64,000 nt of DNA from Verrucomicrobiota bacterium. GTDB lineage: Bacteria; Verrucomicrobiota; Verrucomicrobiia; Verrucomicrobiales; Akkermansiaceae. A program made the translations under genes and the position numbers. How positions within the stretch are numbered: position 1 is the stretch's first letter; every line of letters starts with the position of its first letter. The stretch lies in contig JAPLUI010000331.1 in assembly GCA_026397725.1 (NCBI GenBank), forward strand, positions 1-64,000. The letters run 5' to 3'. Below the pieces are notes generated by a model. It had not been told where the DNA came from. It worked only from the letters and a program-made list of their open reading frames with translations, and made no database searches. This document shows positions 48,989-59,063 of this stretch, one piece after another.

Positions 48989-50056
48989 ATGTCAAAACTC
49001 TACATCCCCGGACCCATCAATGTTTCCAAGGCAACCTTTGCCGCCATGAGCCAGCCGATGATCGGCCATCGTGGCAGCGAGTTTGAAGCGTTGTACGCGT
49101 CCGTCCAACCCGGCCTGCAACAACTCGCCGGCACCACCCGCCCGGCCTATCTATCCACTTCCTCCGCCTGGGGGGTGATGGAGGCCTCGCTGCGCAACCT
49201 GTGCGCCAAGAAAGTCCTCACCCTTTGTTGCGGCGCGTTTTCTGACAAATGGTTCGAGGTCGCCGGAAAAATGGGCATCGCTGCGGATAAGATCCAAGTC
49301 GAGTGGGGCGAGGCGATCTCGCCGGAAGCGGTTCGCGCCAAGCTGGAGGAGGGTGGGTTTGATCTGGTGACGCTCATCCACAACGAGACCTCGACCGGGG
49401 TGATGAACGATCTGGCTGGCATTGCCAAGGTGGTCAAAGCCTTTCCCGGCGTGATCTTCGTGGTGGATTCCGTGTCCTCGTTTTCCGCCGTGCCCATTGC
49501 GATGGATGCGCTCGGCATCGATGTCCTGCTGGCCGGAGTGCAGAAGGCGCTGGCCTTGCCACCGGGCCTGACGGTGTTTTTCTGCTCCGGAGCCGCGCTG
49601 GAGCGTGCCAAGAGCCTGCCGCACCGGGGCTACTATTTTGATTTCGGCGAGTTTGCCAAGAACGCGGAGAAAAACAACACTCCCTCCACGCCGGCCATCT
49701 CCCTCATCTTCGGTCTCCAACACATCCTCGGCACCATCGCCGAGGAAGGCTTGGAACAACGTTATGCACGCCATGCCGCGAACAACGCCCTCATCCACAC
49801 CTGGGGCGCACGCCACGGGTTCCCTAACTTCGCAGCCGCCGGCCATGAGTCCGTCTCGCTCACCTGCTTCAGGAAACCGGAGGCTTTCGATCAGGCCGCC
49901 TTCATCAAGAACCTCAGGGCTCGGCACGGCTACATCATCAACGGCGGCTACGGCAAAATCAAAGGCCTCACCTTCCGCATCTCCAACATGGGCAACGAAA
50001 CCGCCGCCACCATGCAGGAACTCATCAACGCCATGGATGAGGTGCTGGGGTCATAA
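48989..50056 (+). CDS. Class V aminotransferase (serine-pyruvate / alanine-glyoxylate type)
   Basis: IPGPINVSKATFAAMSQPMIGHRGSEFEAL; VVDSVSSFSAVPIAMDALGIDVLLAGVQKALALPPGL (PLP-Lys region). Confidence 0.85.
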   Translation: MSKLYIPGPINVSKATFAAMSQPMIGHRGSEFEALYASVQPGLQQLAGTTRPAYLSTSSAWGVMEASLRNLCAKKVLTLCCGAFSDKWFEVAGKMGIAADKIQVEWGEAISPEAVRAKLEEGGFDLVTLIHNETSTGVMNDLAGIAKVVKAFPGVIFVVDSVSSFSAVPIAMDALGIDVLLAGVQKALALPPGLTVFFCSGAALERAKSLPHRGYYFDFGEFAKNAEKNNTPSTPAISLIFGLQHILGTIAEEGLEQRYARHAANNALIHTWGARHGFPNFAAAGHESVSLTCFRKPEAFDQAAFIKNLRARHGYIINGGYGKIKGLTFRISNMGNETAATMQELINAMDEVLGS

Positions 50057-50099
50057 CTTGAGTGGTTGACCAGCTTCGGAAAAGTGGGCCAATCCCACC

Positions 50100-50214
50100 A
50101 TGGTCGTCACCTTGGAAGCCAAACGCCGTCTCACGGTTCCCACCAGTCTCGCCCCAATCTCCTCGGGACACCATCGAAGCATGGTTCAATGCCGCGGAGG
50201 ATGTGATCGTTTGA
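50100..50214 (+). pseudogene. AbrB/SpoVT-like antitoxin remnant
   Basis: VVTLEAKRRLTVPTSLAP then, after a frame change, PRDTIEAWFNAAEDVIV. Confidence 0.4.
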
Positions 50215-50309
50215 GGGAATTGCCGGCTCTCTGAGGTGGGCAGTGTACTGGCGGCTTCAGTTGATTTCCTGTTTCCATTCAGTTCCCTTCACCTCAACCT
50301 TGCCCCCCG

Positions 50310-51050
50310 ATGCGCCGTACCGCAAGCGTCCAAACCCGTTTCCAGGCCCTGGAGATTTGGAAATCCGATACCACCACCGAGTTCCGCGTGGCCGGGGCAA
50401 TCCATGCCTCCCACCACCAGCGGCGCTTCCTAACAGGATTGGCATGGGACCTCATCGTTGCCGCCGCCCTGCTCCGCGCCGAGGGTCCGCCGCGCTCGGT
50501 CCTGATGCTGGGCTTGGCCGGCGGCACCTCCTGCCGTGTGCTGCGCCACCTGCTGCCGGAGTGCCGGCTCACCGCCATCGACATCGATACCGAACTCATC
50601 GCCCTCGCCCGCGAACACATGAACCTTGATGCGCTCCATATCGAAACCATCATCACCGACGCCTATCCGTGGCTGGCAAACAACCGGCGCACCTTCGACG
50701 TCGTGTTTGATGACATCTATCTGGCAGGCCAGACCGACGTCTTCCGCTCGCGGGCCTGGGATCCGGCACTGCTCGGGCATCTGCGCCGCGCCGTGGCACC
50801 CGGCGGCTTGCTCGCCGTCAACCTCGTCACCGGTGCCGGCCACCGCAGCATGCAATCCCACACCCGCAACATTTTGCGGGAGGCCTTCCCCATCGTGCGC
50901 AGTCTCAAGACCGCCGAGTGCATGAATGAGATTCTCGCCGCCGGCGAGTCCGTGGCGACCCGCACGCGACTCGAGGCCTATGCCGGGGCGTTTCGCGAGT
51001 GGCGCGACCAGATGTTTTGGGACCGCATCGAAGTCAGGAAGCTAACCTAG
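50310..51050 (+). CDS. Spermidine synthase-like SAM methyltransferase
   Basis: VLMLGLAGGTSCRVLRHLLPECRLTAIDIDTELIALAREHM...FDVVFDDIYLAGQ. Confidence 0.65.
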   Translation: MRRTASVQTRFQALEIWKSDTTTEFRVAGAIHASHHQRRFLTGLAWDLIVAAALLRAEGPPRSVLMLGLAGGTSCRVLRHLLPECRLTAIDIDTELIALAREHMNLDALHIETIITDAYPWLANNRRTFDVVFDDIYLAGQTDVFRSRAWDPALLGHLRRAVAPGGLLAVNLVTGAGHRSMQSHTRNILREAFPIVRSLKTAECMNEILAAGESVATRTRLEAYAGAFREWRDQMFWDRIEVRKLT

Positions 51051-51062
51051 TCCGCACCAGCC

Positions 51063-52460
51063 ATGCCAGCCGCCGCCGATCCCGTGGTCCGGGAACTCTA
51101 TCAGAACCACCGCTATCCGGCCATGAGCCATCCGCTCGCGGACCCCGCCGTGACCGCCGTCGCCGCAAGGCTCGGCGGGCTAACAACCGCGCCTCCGCAG
51201 CAGGCCCGCATCCTTGAGATTGGCTGCGCCTCGGGTCACAACCTGTTGCCGCTCGCCAGACGCTGGCCGGCGAGCCGGTGCCTCGGCCTCGACCTAACGG
51301 AAAATGCCATCGCGGACGCGCGGCAGCTTGCGGTGGCAGCGGGCATTGGCAATGTCACGTTTCACGCCGCCGATCTCCGGGACTTTGATCCGGGCGGCGA
51401 ACCCTTTGATTTCATCATCGCCCACGGGTTTTTCTCCTGGGTTCCGGATGAGGCGAAACTGGCATTGTTCGAGTTCTGCCGACACCATTTGGCACCCTCC
51501 GGGATTGCCACCATCAGCTTCAATCTGGCGGCAGGCTGGGTGCCGCGCCTGCCGGTGGTCGCCATGGTGCGCGTGCTGCAGGAATGCGCCGGCGGAGATC
51601 TGTTAGCCACGCTTGAGCTGTTGCGCGAGGCCACCGATCCCGCCACCCCACACGGCGCGAACGTCCGTTCGATCATCGATGACATGCTGGCCAAGGGGCC
51701 GGACATTCTGGCCTTCGACGACTTCGGGCCGGTCAACGATCCGTGGCCGTTTGATCGCTTTGTGATCACCGCCGCCACGGCCGGCCTGCGCTGGCTGGGC
51801 GAATCCGATCCGGCGGAAAACCTCCCCTCAGCGCTTGGCGACGCGTCGCGTGCGGCCTTGGGACCGCTGGCCGCAAGCCCGCTGCAGGCCCAACTCGCCG
51901 CCGATTTTGTCGTCGGCCGGACCTTCCGCTCAGGCGTGTTGTGCCGGGATGATGCGCCCACGCAGCCCGGCCTGACCAGCGACACGGTCGTTGACTTCTC
52001 CGTGCGCCAGGGTGCGGTGACGCCCACCAGCGCCGATCCGCTGGTCCGGGCCTTGTATCAGGCGCTCGCTGCCGTTGCCCCGGCCTGCGTGCCCATGCCG
52101 GAAATCCTTGCCGCCCTGCCGGAGGCCAACCCGGCCGCACTGGCCCGGCTGGTTTTCGATGGCATCACGCGCGGCTTCATCCGGCCACGGATCGAGCCGC
52201 TGCGCTTCGACCCGCAGCCGCCTGCGTGCCCGGCCCTCAATGCCTTCCTGCTGGCCTGTGCCAGTCGGCGCTTGCCACTGGTTGATGTTTGGCACCAGCC
52301 ATGCGGTTTTCCGGCGGCCCACTATCAAGTCCTCGCCGCCATGGACGGCAGCCGCACCCACGCCGAACTTGCCGCGCTGGCAAGCAGCCGCTGTCCCGAG
52401 CTGGCCTTCGAGCCATGGCTCCGGCATCTGGCGGGACGCGGCATGTTCATGCCAGACTGA
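51063..52460 (+). CDS. SAM methyltransferase with methyltransferase regulatory domain (PKMT-like)
   Basis: [64 protein letters not shown]. Confidence 0.7.
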   Translation: MPAAADPVVRELYQNHRYPAMSHPLADPAVTAVAARLGGLTTAPPQQARILEIGCASGHNLLPLARRWPASRCLGLDLTENAIADARQLAVAAGIGNVTFHAADLRDFDPGGEPFDFIIAHGFFSWVPDEAKLALFEFCRHHLAPSGIATISFNLAAGWVPRLPVVAMVRVLQECAGGDLLATLELLREATDPATPHGANVRSIIDDMLAKGPDILAFDDFGPVNDPWPFDRFVITAATAGLRWLGESDPAENLPSALGDASRAALGPLAASPLQAQLAADFVVGRTFRSGVLCRDDAPTQPGLTSDTVVDFSVRQGAVTPTSADPLVRALYQALAAVAPACVPMPEILAALPEANPAALARLVFDGITRGFIRPRIEPLRFDPQPPACPALNAFLLACASRRLPLVDVWHQPCGFPAAHYQVLAAMDGSRTHAELAALASSRCPELAFEPWLRHLAGRGMFMPD

Positions 52461-52581
52461 GAAAATCCATCAATTCAACAGTCATTCCCGCAGTCTGAGC
52501 TTGCCAATTTCGGATTTCGGGTTCAGGCGCATCTTTCCCGCTTGCCAGCCCCGGAAAAGTTGTCATCCTTGCGCTGTTCAC

Positions 52582-54117
52582 ATGATTACCCGTCTGTTTT
52601 CGGCAGCCCTGCGCGGAGTGGAGGCCCAAGAGGTGGAGGTCGAGGTCAACGCCCACGGTGCTGACAAGCCGATCATTGTGATCGTGGGCCTGCCGGACGC
52701 GGCGGTCCGCGAGTCGTCGCAGCGGGTGATCTCCGCCATCGGAGCCTCGGCCCTCAGCCTTGATGATGGCATCAAGATCGTCAACCTCGCCCCGGCGGAT
52801 TTGAAAAAAGAAGGCCCCTCGTTTGATTTGCCCATCGCCCTGGCCATGGTCGCCGCCAGCGGTACCAAGGTGCTGCCGGTGGACGATTGCTGCGTGGTCG
52901 GCGAACTCGGCCTCGATGGGGCGGTGCGCCCGGTGAAGGGGGTGCTCGCGATTGCCCTCGAAGCAAAACGCTGCGGCCGCACCCGCTTGCTGGTCCCGGA
53001 TGAAAACGCGCCGGAAGCGGCCGTGGTCGAGGGCATCCGGGTGTTCCCGATCCGCAATCTCCGTGAGGCCTGGGACTTTCTCAACGGCAAGCAGGTCATT
53101 CCGCCCTTCAATCTGGATCGCCGGGCGTTTTTCAATGCCCACCGGTCCTATGAGGTCGATTTCGACGAAGTCAAAGGCCAGCACCACGTCAAACGCGCCC
53201 TCGAAGTCGCGGCCGCCGGCAACCACAACCTGCTCATGGTCGGTCCACCCGGCACCGGCAAATCGATGCTCGCCAAACGCATCCCCACCATCATGCCGGA
53301 CATGACCGAGGAGGATGCGATTGAAACGACCAAGATCCATTCGATCACCGGCCTGTTGGATCCGAAGCGGGCGTTTCTAACCACCCGGCCGTTCCGCGCG
53401 CCGCATCACACCATTTCCGATGCCGGCCTGCTCGGCGGCGGCACCAATCCGGGGCCGGGCGAAGTCTCGCTCGCGCACAACGGCGTGCTCTTCCTGGATG
53501 AATTGCCCGAGTTCCGGCGGCAAACCCTGGAGGTGATGCGCCAACCGATGGAGGACGGTTATGTGACGATTTCCCGTGCCGCGGGCTCGCTGACGTTTCC
53601 CTCGCGCTTCATGTTAGTCGCCGCCATGAACCCGTGCCCCTGCGGTTACTATGGCGATCCGAAACGGGCCTGCCGCTGCTCGTCCCGCCAGATCGAAAAC
53701 TACCGGCAGCGGATTTCCGGACCATTGTTAGACAGGATCGACCTGCATGTGGAGGTGCCCTTGGTGGATTTCCGCGAACTCGCCTCCAACACCCCGCTTG
53801 GGGAATCGTCCGGGGCAGTCCGCCAGCGGGTGGTCGCCGCACGCCAGATCCAGCTCGAACGCTTCCGCAAGTCCGGCCATTCCACCAACTCCGCGATGAC
53901 TTCGCGCCAGGTCCGCCAGCATTGCCAGCTCGACGCGGAAAGCACCGGCTACCTCGGGCAGGCGATGGAGGAAATGCACTTCTCCGCCCGCGCCCACGAC
54001 CGCATCCACAAGGTCGCCCGCACCCTGGCCGATCTGGCAGGTGCCCCGGCCATCCGTCCGCAGGACATTCTGGAAGCCATCCAATACCGCGCGCTGGACC
54101 GCAAGTTGTTTGTATAG
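52582..54117 (+). CDS. comM: ComM/YifB family Mg-chelatase-like AAA+ ATPase
   Basis: [93 protein letters not shown]. Confidence 0.95.
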   Translation: MITRLFSAALRGVEAQEVEVEVNAHGADKPIIVIVGLPDAAVRESSQRVISAIGASALSLDDGIKIVNLAPADLKKEGPSFDLPIALAMVAASGTKVLPVDDCCVVGELGLDGAVRPVKGVLAIALEAKRCGRTRLLVPDENAPEAAVVEGIRVFPIRNLREAWDFLNGKQVIPPFNLDRRAFFNAHRSYEVDFDEVKGQHHVKRALEVAAAGNHNLLMVGPPGTGKSMLAKRIPTIMPDMTEEDAIETTKIHSITGLLDPKRAFLTTRPFRAPHHTISDAGLLGGGTNPGPGEVSLAHNGVLFLDELPEFRRQTLEVMRQPMEDGYVTISRAAGSLTFPSRFMLVAAMNPCPCGYYGDPKRACRCSSRQIENYRQRISGPLLDRIDLHVEVPLVDFRELASNTPLGESSGAVRQRVVAARQIQLERFRKSGHSTNSAMTSRQVRQHCQLDAESTGYLGQAMEEMHFSARAHDRIHKVARTLADLAGAPAIRPQDILEAIQYRALDRKLFV

Positions 54118-54126
54118 GGAGAACCA

Positions 54127-54777
54127 GTGATGAACCAGAATGAGAATGATGGGAAGAATGAGAATGATGGGATAAATGCCTCCCATGCCTCCCATGCCTC
54201 CCATCCTTCCCATGCTCCCGAGCGACTTCTGCCGCCACGCGGCAACTACAAAACCCTGCTCTCCTTCCAGAAAGCTGAAGTGGTCTATGACCTGACCTTC
54301 CGTTTCGCGCACAAGTTCCTGCTCAGGGGTGATCGCACCATCGACCAGATGATCCAGTCCGCGCGGTCGGGCAAAAAGAACATCCTTGAAGGCAGCAAGG
54401 CCGGGCGGACTTCGAAAGAGACCGAACTCAAGCTGACGAACGTCGCTCGCGCCAGCCTGGAGGAATTACTCGATGACTACGAGGATTTCCTGCGTGCCCG
54501 CGACCTGCCGAAGTGGGACAAGGAATCCACTCAAGCACGCTACGTACGCCGCCTCGGTCGAACCACGCCCCACACCTTCGAACTCTATCGCGAATTCGTG
54601 GAGACCCGCCCCCCGGAGGTCGTCGCCAACATCGCCATCTGTCTCATCCATCAGACCAATTTTCTCATCGACCAGCAGCTACGCCGTCTCGAAAAGGACT
54701 TTATCGAGCAGGGCGGCCTGCGCGAGCGCATGACCCGCTTGCGACTCGCCCACCGAAACAAACCGCCCCGGGAATGA
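54127..54777 (+). CDS. Four-helix-bundle protein (S23/IVP/Avd-like) with low-complexity N-terminus
   Basis: Core FLLRGDRTIDQMIQSARSGKKNILEGSKAGRTSKETELKLTNVARASLEELLDDYEDFL; N-term NENDGKNENDG..ASHASHASHPSH. Confidence 0.75.
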   Translation: MMNQNENDGKNENDGINASHASHASHPSHAPERLLPPRGNYKTLLSFQKAEVVYDLTFRFAHKFLLRGDRTIDQMIQSARSGKKNILEGSKAGRTSKETELKLTNVARASLEELLDDYEDFLRARDLPKWDKESTQARYVRRLGRTTPHTFELYREFVETRPPEVVANIAICLIHQTNFLIDQQLRRLEKDFIEQGGLRERMTRLRLAHRNKPPRE

Positions 54778-54821
54778 TCCGCATGCCTCCCATCATTTCT
54801 ATCGTTCCCATCCTCCTCGCC

Positions 54822-55441
54822 ATGAAAATCATCCCCGCCATTTTTGAGGAACGCGAAATCCGCCGACTCTACGATGAGAAAACCGAAACCTGGTTCTGCT
54901 CGGTCGTGGACATTGCCCAGGTTCTCACTCGGCAACCGGATTAGTTACTACTCAGGTATGGCAGAATCATTTATGGCAGAATCATTTCAGAATTGGAAAA
55001 AGTCATTGGATCAACCCCTGTCTGTGCGCATCCGCACGCAGACAGGCCGACCAGTGATGAATCCCCCTCAAGACTCTTGAAAAGCCATCAATGATTCTGC
55101 CATGAATTCTTTGGAACCTGAGTAGTAAACCGGATTACAAGGCCGCCCGGAACTACTGGAAGGTTCTGAAAAACCGTCTCGCCAAGGAAAGAAGTCAGTG
55201 GGTTACAAATTGTAACCCACTGAAATTGCCCGCCGACGACGGTAAATGCTACCTCACCGATGTCGCCAACGCCGAAACCCTGCTGCGGCTCGTCCAGAGC
55301 GTTCCAAGTCCCAGGGCCGAGCCGATCAAACTCTGGCTCGCCAAGGTCGGCTACGAGCGCATGCAGGAGATGTCCGACCCCGCGCTTGCCCTTGAACGCG
55401 CCCGCACCACCTGGCAGCAACACGGACGCAGCGAAAAATGA
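54822..55441 (+). pseudogene. Bro-N/KilA-like (phage antirepressor-type) gene interrupted by a short element
   Basis: IIPAIFEEREIRRLYDEKTETWFCSVVDIAQVLTRQPD | YKAARNYWKVLKNRLAKERSQWVTNCNPLKLPADDGKCYLTDVANAETLLRLVQSVPSPRAEPIKLWLAKVGYERMQE; frame rejoins when 54944-55137 is removed. Confidence 0.8.
54944..55128. mobile_element. MITE-like element with TIR TTACTACTCAGGT and flanking direct repeat ACCGGATTA
   Basis: TIRs TTACTACTCAGGT / ACCTGAGTAGTAA; subterminal ATGGCAGAATCATT inverted copies; flanks 54935-54943 and 55129-55137 identical. Confidence 0.8.
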
Positions 55442-55553
55442 ATCCAACAACGCATGACGGGGCAGGAATTGTGCTTTTGTCATCGGTCACTGTTTATTAT
55501 TCCGCCGATCTTTCCGATCTTCCGGCGGCGACACCACGGTCACCGGCGGCACG

Positions 55554-56100
55554 TTGGTTCTGAAATCAGCCCGCTTGGCGGTTGCCTCCGCAGTCAGAAT
55601 CACCAGCGGCAGCACCATGAACCTCGACTTCACCGGCACCGATGTCGTAGGTGCCTTATATCTCGGCGGAACCCAACAAGCCAACGGCCTCTATGATTCC
55701 TCCAACCCCGGCGGCCTCATCACCGGCACCGGCAGGATCCAGGTCGGACCCTTTGTGAGCAATGCCGCCTGGGCCGCCGCCAACGCGCCCGGCCAAGGCA
55801 CAGCGCTAGACCATGACCGCGACGGCGTGGCAAACGGCGTGGAATACTTCATGGGCAAATCCGGCAACGACTTCATCGCCAATCCCGGCATCGCGGCCGA
55901 CGGCACCGTCACCTGGCCGAATAGTCCGGCCTTCAGCGGCAGCTACGCGGTGCAGACTTCGGCGGATCTGGTGGAGTGGACCGATGTGACCGAGGATGTA
56001 ACTCAAGTCACCAACAACTCAGACTCGATTGTGTGGACGCGGCCCGTCGGCCCGGAGCGCCGATTCGTCCGCTTGCTTGTGACGCCGAATTGGTCTAAGC
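55554..56100 (+). pseudogene. C-terminal fragment of autotransporter-associated beta-strand-repeat-type protein
   Basis: LVLKSARLAVASAVRITSGSTMNLDFTGTDVVGALYLGGTQQANGLYDSSN...DHDRDGVANGVEYFMG...SGSYAVQTSADLVEWTDVT; no signal peptide. Confidence 0.6.
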
Positions 56101-56107
56101 AGGCTCG

Positions 56108-56155
56108 TTGCGGCGGGACGCCACAGCCACGGCCTGCCGCGAGACGCGTCAGCCA
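56108..56155. repeat. GC-rich dispersed repeat, copy 2
   Basis: ttgcggcgggacgccacagccacggcctgccgcgagacgcgtcagccac; cf. 38071-38116. Confidence 0.5.
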
Positions 56156-56238
56156 CGATAGCTGCCCATGGTGCGGGTCTCGTGCCAGCCAGCGATCCAT
56201 TCCGAATGAGTTTCTGCGCACGGTTGTGGTTCAAATTT

Positions 56239-56873
56239 CTAACGGCTCGAGATCCGTTGGGGTGCGGATTCAAACTGCATATTGCCGTAACGTTTGGTGT
56301 AGGCGGGATCACCGGAGGAGGTGACGAGGAAGTTGCGGCCCTTCGGGTAGTAACTGCGGAAGAGTTTGAGGGCGGCGCTATCGAACGCGCCCGGCTGCCT
56401 CTTGCACTCGATCACGTCCACCTGGTCGCGGCGGTGGGTGAGAATGAAATCCACCTCGTGCCCCGCCTTGTCGCGCCAGTAGCAGGCAGGCGTTTCCGGG
56501 AATTGGGCTTGGATATGTTCCAGCACCAGATGCTCCCAGAGCGTGCCGCAATCGTCCGGGCGCAGCGGATCCCAGCCGCGGGCAAAACTCACGAAGCCGG
56601 TGTCGAAGGCATGAACCTTGGGTTGTCTAACAATCTCGTTGTGGCCGCCGCCATGGAACGGATGAGATGCACCACCGTGACGGCAGGGGTGATTTCCAGC
56701 GCGTGCAGATGCCTTGCCACGGTCGGCCGGGTGATACCTAGTGCCGAAGCGGCTCTTGTCACCTCAAACTGCCCGCCGCTCTGCCGTAGCATGAACTCCA
56801 ACAGCGCGTTGAAACGATTCATGTCCCGGAAGCCGAACAGGCGCTGGATATCGCGGGCAAAAAACGAGTCCAT
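56239..56873 (-). pseudogene. DUF4143-type ATPase C-terminal part, frameshifted and N-terminally truncated
   Basis: FNALLEFMLRQSGGQFEVTRAASALGITRPTVARHLHALE in one frame, then FARGWDPLRPDDCGTLWEHLVLEHIQAQFP..YWRDKAGHEVDFIL..VDVIECKR in another. Confidence 0.7.
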
Positions 56874-56966
56874 CCACTCACGGTAGAAGGCGGGCTGTTT
56901 CGCTGCGGCTAAGGCCCCGTAAAGAAATAGACCTTACAAAATCTGCATGTTAGCATGGAATCAATT

Positions 56967-57087
56967 TGGTAAAATCATGATAGGGTAAAATCATGAAGAA
57001 CTGGAATTGTGCTCCCGTTATCGGGAATTATGATCTTTTCTTCCATCATTTTACCCTCCATCATTTTACCCCTCCATCATTTTACCT
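56967..57087. repeat. MITE-like AT-rich element with inverted tandem GGTAAAAT(C/G)ATG repeats
   Basis: GGTAAAATCATGATAGGGTAAAATCATGA ... (TCCATCATTTTACCCC)x3. Confidence 0.6.
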
Positions 57088-57229
57088 AATTTCCGAATGA
57101 TCAAACTTCTAACGCCATGTATATTTATTTACGGCTCCTAACAGTGCGGGCGGCAGGCCGCCGTGAAACAGGCGTTGTGGTAGTGAGTTATGGCATCTTT
57201 CACGCTCTTTTCGCTTGCCAGTGGGGGCC

Positions 57230-57840
57230 GAAATGCGCAAATTGTTTACTGTTCATCTGATTCCCCAACTTTCTTCAGCAGCCCTGCGGGGCGTGGAGGC
57301 CCAGGAGGTGGAGGTCGAAGTCAACGCCCATGGTGCTGACAAGCCGATGATCGTGATTGTCGGCTTGCCGGATGCCGCGGTGCGCGAATCGTCGCAGCGG
57401 GTGACCTCGGCCATCGGCGCCTCCGCGCTCAAGCTTGGGGATGGCATCAAGATCGTCAACCTCGCGCCGGCGGATTTGAAAAAAGAGGGACCCTCGTTCG
57501 ATCTGCCCATCGCCCTGGCGATGATCGCCGCCAGCGGCACCTAAGTGCTGCCGGTGGATGATTGCTGCGTGGTGGGCGAACTCGGGCTCGATGGGGCGGT
57601 GCGCCCGGTCAAGGACGTGCTCTCGATCGCCCTCGAAGCGAAACGCCGCGGCCGCACCCGCTTGTTAGTTCCGGATGGGAACGCGGCGGAAGCGGCGGTG
57701 GTGGATGGCATCCGGGTGTTTCCGATCCGCAATTTGCGGGAGGCCTGGGAATTTCTAACCGACAAGAAGACAACACCACGCCAAACGCGTGCTCGAGGTG
57801 GCCGCGGCGGGAAATCATAATCTGCTCATGGTCGGAGAAT
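57230..57840 (+). pseudogene. Truncated comM/yifB paralog (5' part only, in-frame stop and deletion)
   Basis: Near-identical protein to comM N-terminus ([44 protein letters not shown]); TAA at 57542-57544; breaks off before the P-loop. Confidence 0.9.
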
Positions 57841-57919
57841 AACACCCGTGACAAAACCGAAGCCTGAACCGACCAAGAGGGTTCCGTCCGAAGGCCCCAA
57901 GCCGGGTGGCCCTTAGCGT

Positions 57920-58897
57920 TCACTGCTCGAGAGTTTGCGACGGGGATTGACCGAACAGCCGCTTGTATTCCACCGCAAACCTCCCCAGTTGCCAAAATCC
58001 GCTTGAAAGGGCGACTTCCTTGACACTGTGCTCGCGGCTGTTAGAACGCTGCAAGGCGTGGTGGACCTGGCGCATTCGCCGGAGTTGGAGATATCGCAAC
58101 GGACTCACCCCGAGTATCGATTGGAATACATCCCGCAGCGTTCTTTCCGGAACCCCGGTCGCAGCGCACAGTTCGGCAAGATACACCGGGGAATCGGCCT
58201 TCTCATGGAGAAACGCACGGGCCCTACTGAACGTCTTCATGCGGTCGATCCGGTGCCCGATTCCGCGACACCCCTCGGCTTGACCGATCACCAAGGCCAG
58301 CCGGGTGAGCAATTCGCGCTCGGCGGTCCGGCGGACTTCCCCTGATAGAAACATGGCGGGTGAACCTTCGGCACTGGCCCGCAGTGATCCGATGGTATCC
58401 ATCAGCATGCGCAAGGTCTCGGCTCCCGGGTTCAGGAAAGCAAAACGGCCTGGCTCGACCGGCATGCTCCCGATTCCCAATCCGCGCAGAGAGTCTTCCA
58501 GAATCGGGTTCGGAATGGGGATCATCGCATACTCCCCGTCTCCGGCAGCCACCGAGCAATGCTCCGATCCCTCTCCATAGAGCTGCACCAAGGGACCTCC
58601 CTCCTGACGGATTCCATTGACCGTCGGGAACAGTCGGTAGTTCAGATCCATTAACAAGGAAACGTGGCCCGGGGTGGCGCTGCCAGTGGCAATCCACGGG
58701 GTCGATTTGGTGCCGTAGCGGAAAACCATGCGCTCCAGCGGCACCAGGGACACCGTGTTGATGAAACTTCCCGCCCGAATCTGGGTGATTTCCGCATCCT
58801 CGTGCTTCAGGAAATCCTTGAAGCCGTCGCATTCTGAAAAGGAGAGTTTTACCGCTTGATGGAACATGGACGGAAAGGGTGGAGTCGGCGCGTTCAT
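57920..58897 (-). CDS. AraC-family transcriptional regulator
   Basis: C-terminal HTH LAELCAATGVPERTLRDVFQSILGVSPLRYLQLRRMRQVHHAL...VKEVALSSGFWQLGRFAVEYKRLFGQSPSQTL. Confidence 0.9.
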   Translation of the reverse strand: MNAPTPPFPSMFHQAVKLSFSECDGFKDFLKHEDAEITQIRAGSFINTVSLVPLERMVFRYGTKSTPWIATGSATPGHVSLLMDLNYRLFPTVNGIRQEGGPLVQLYGEGSEHCSVAAGDGEYAMIPIPNPILEDSLRGLGIGSMPVEPGRFAFLNPGAETLRMLMDTIGSLRASAEGSPAMFLSGEVRRTAERELLTRLALVIGQAEGCRGIGHRIDRMKTFSRARAFLHEKADSPVYLAELCAATGVPERTLRDVFQSILGVSPLRYLQLRRMRQVHHALQRSNSREHSVKEVALSSGFWQLGRFAVEYKRLFGQSPSQTLEQ

Positions 58898-59063
58898 TGC
58901 GCTTGCCGATTTTGCATAGCGAATTTTCAGAAAATTCCCAGCAAATTTTCGGTGCTGTGCTTCAGTCGTAGCTCGTCACCGTCCCGGTTTCCAGCATGCC
59001 GCAGGAAACTCTTGCCCGCCTCGTTCCCCAAATCCCCGGCTTTTGATTCAACCAACCCCCTCA

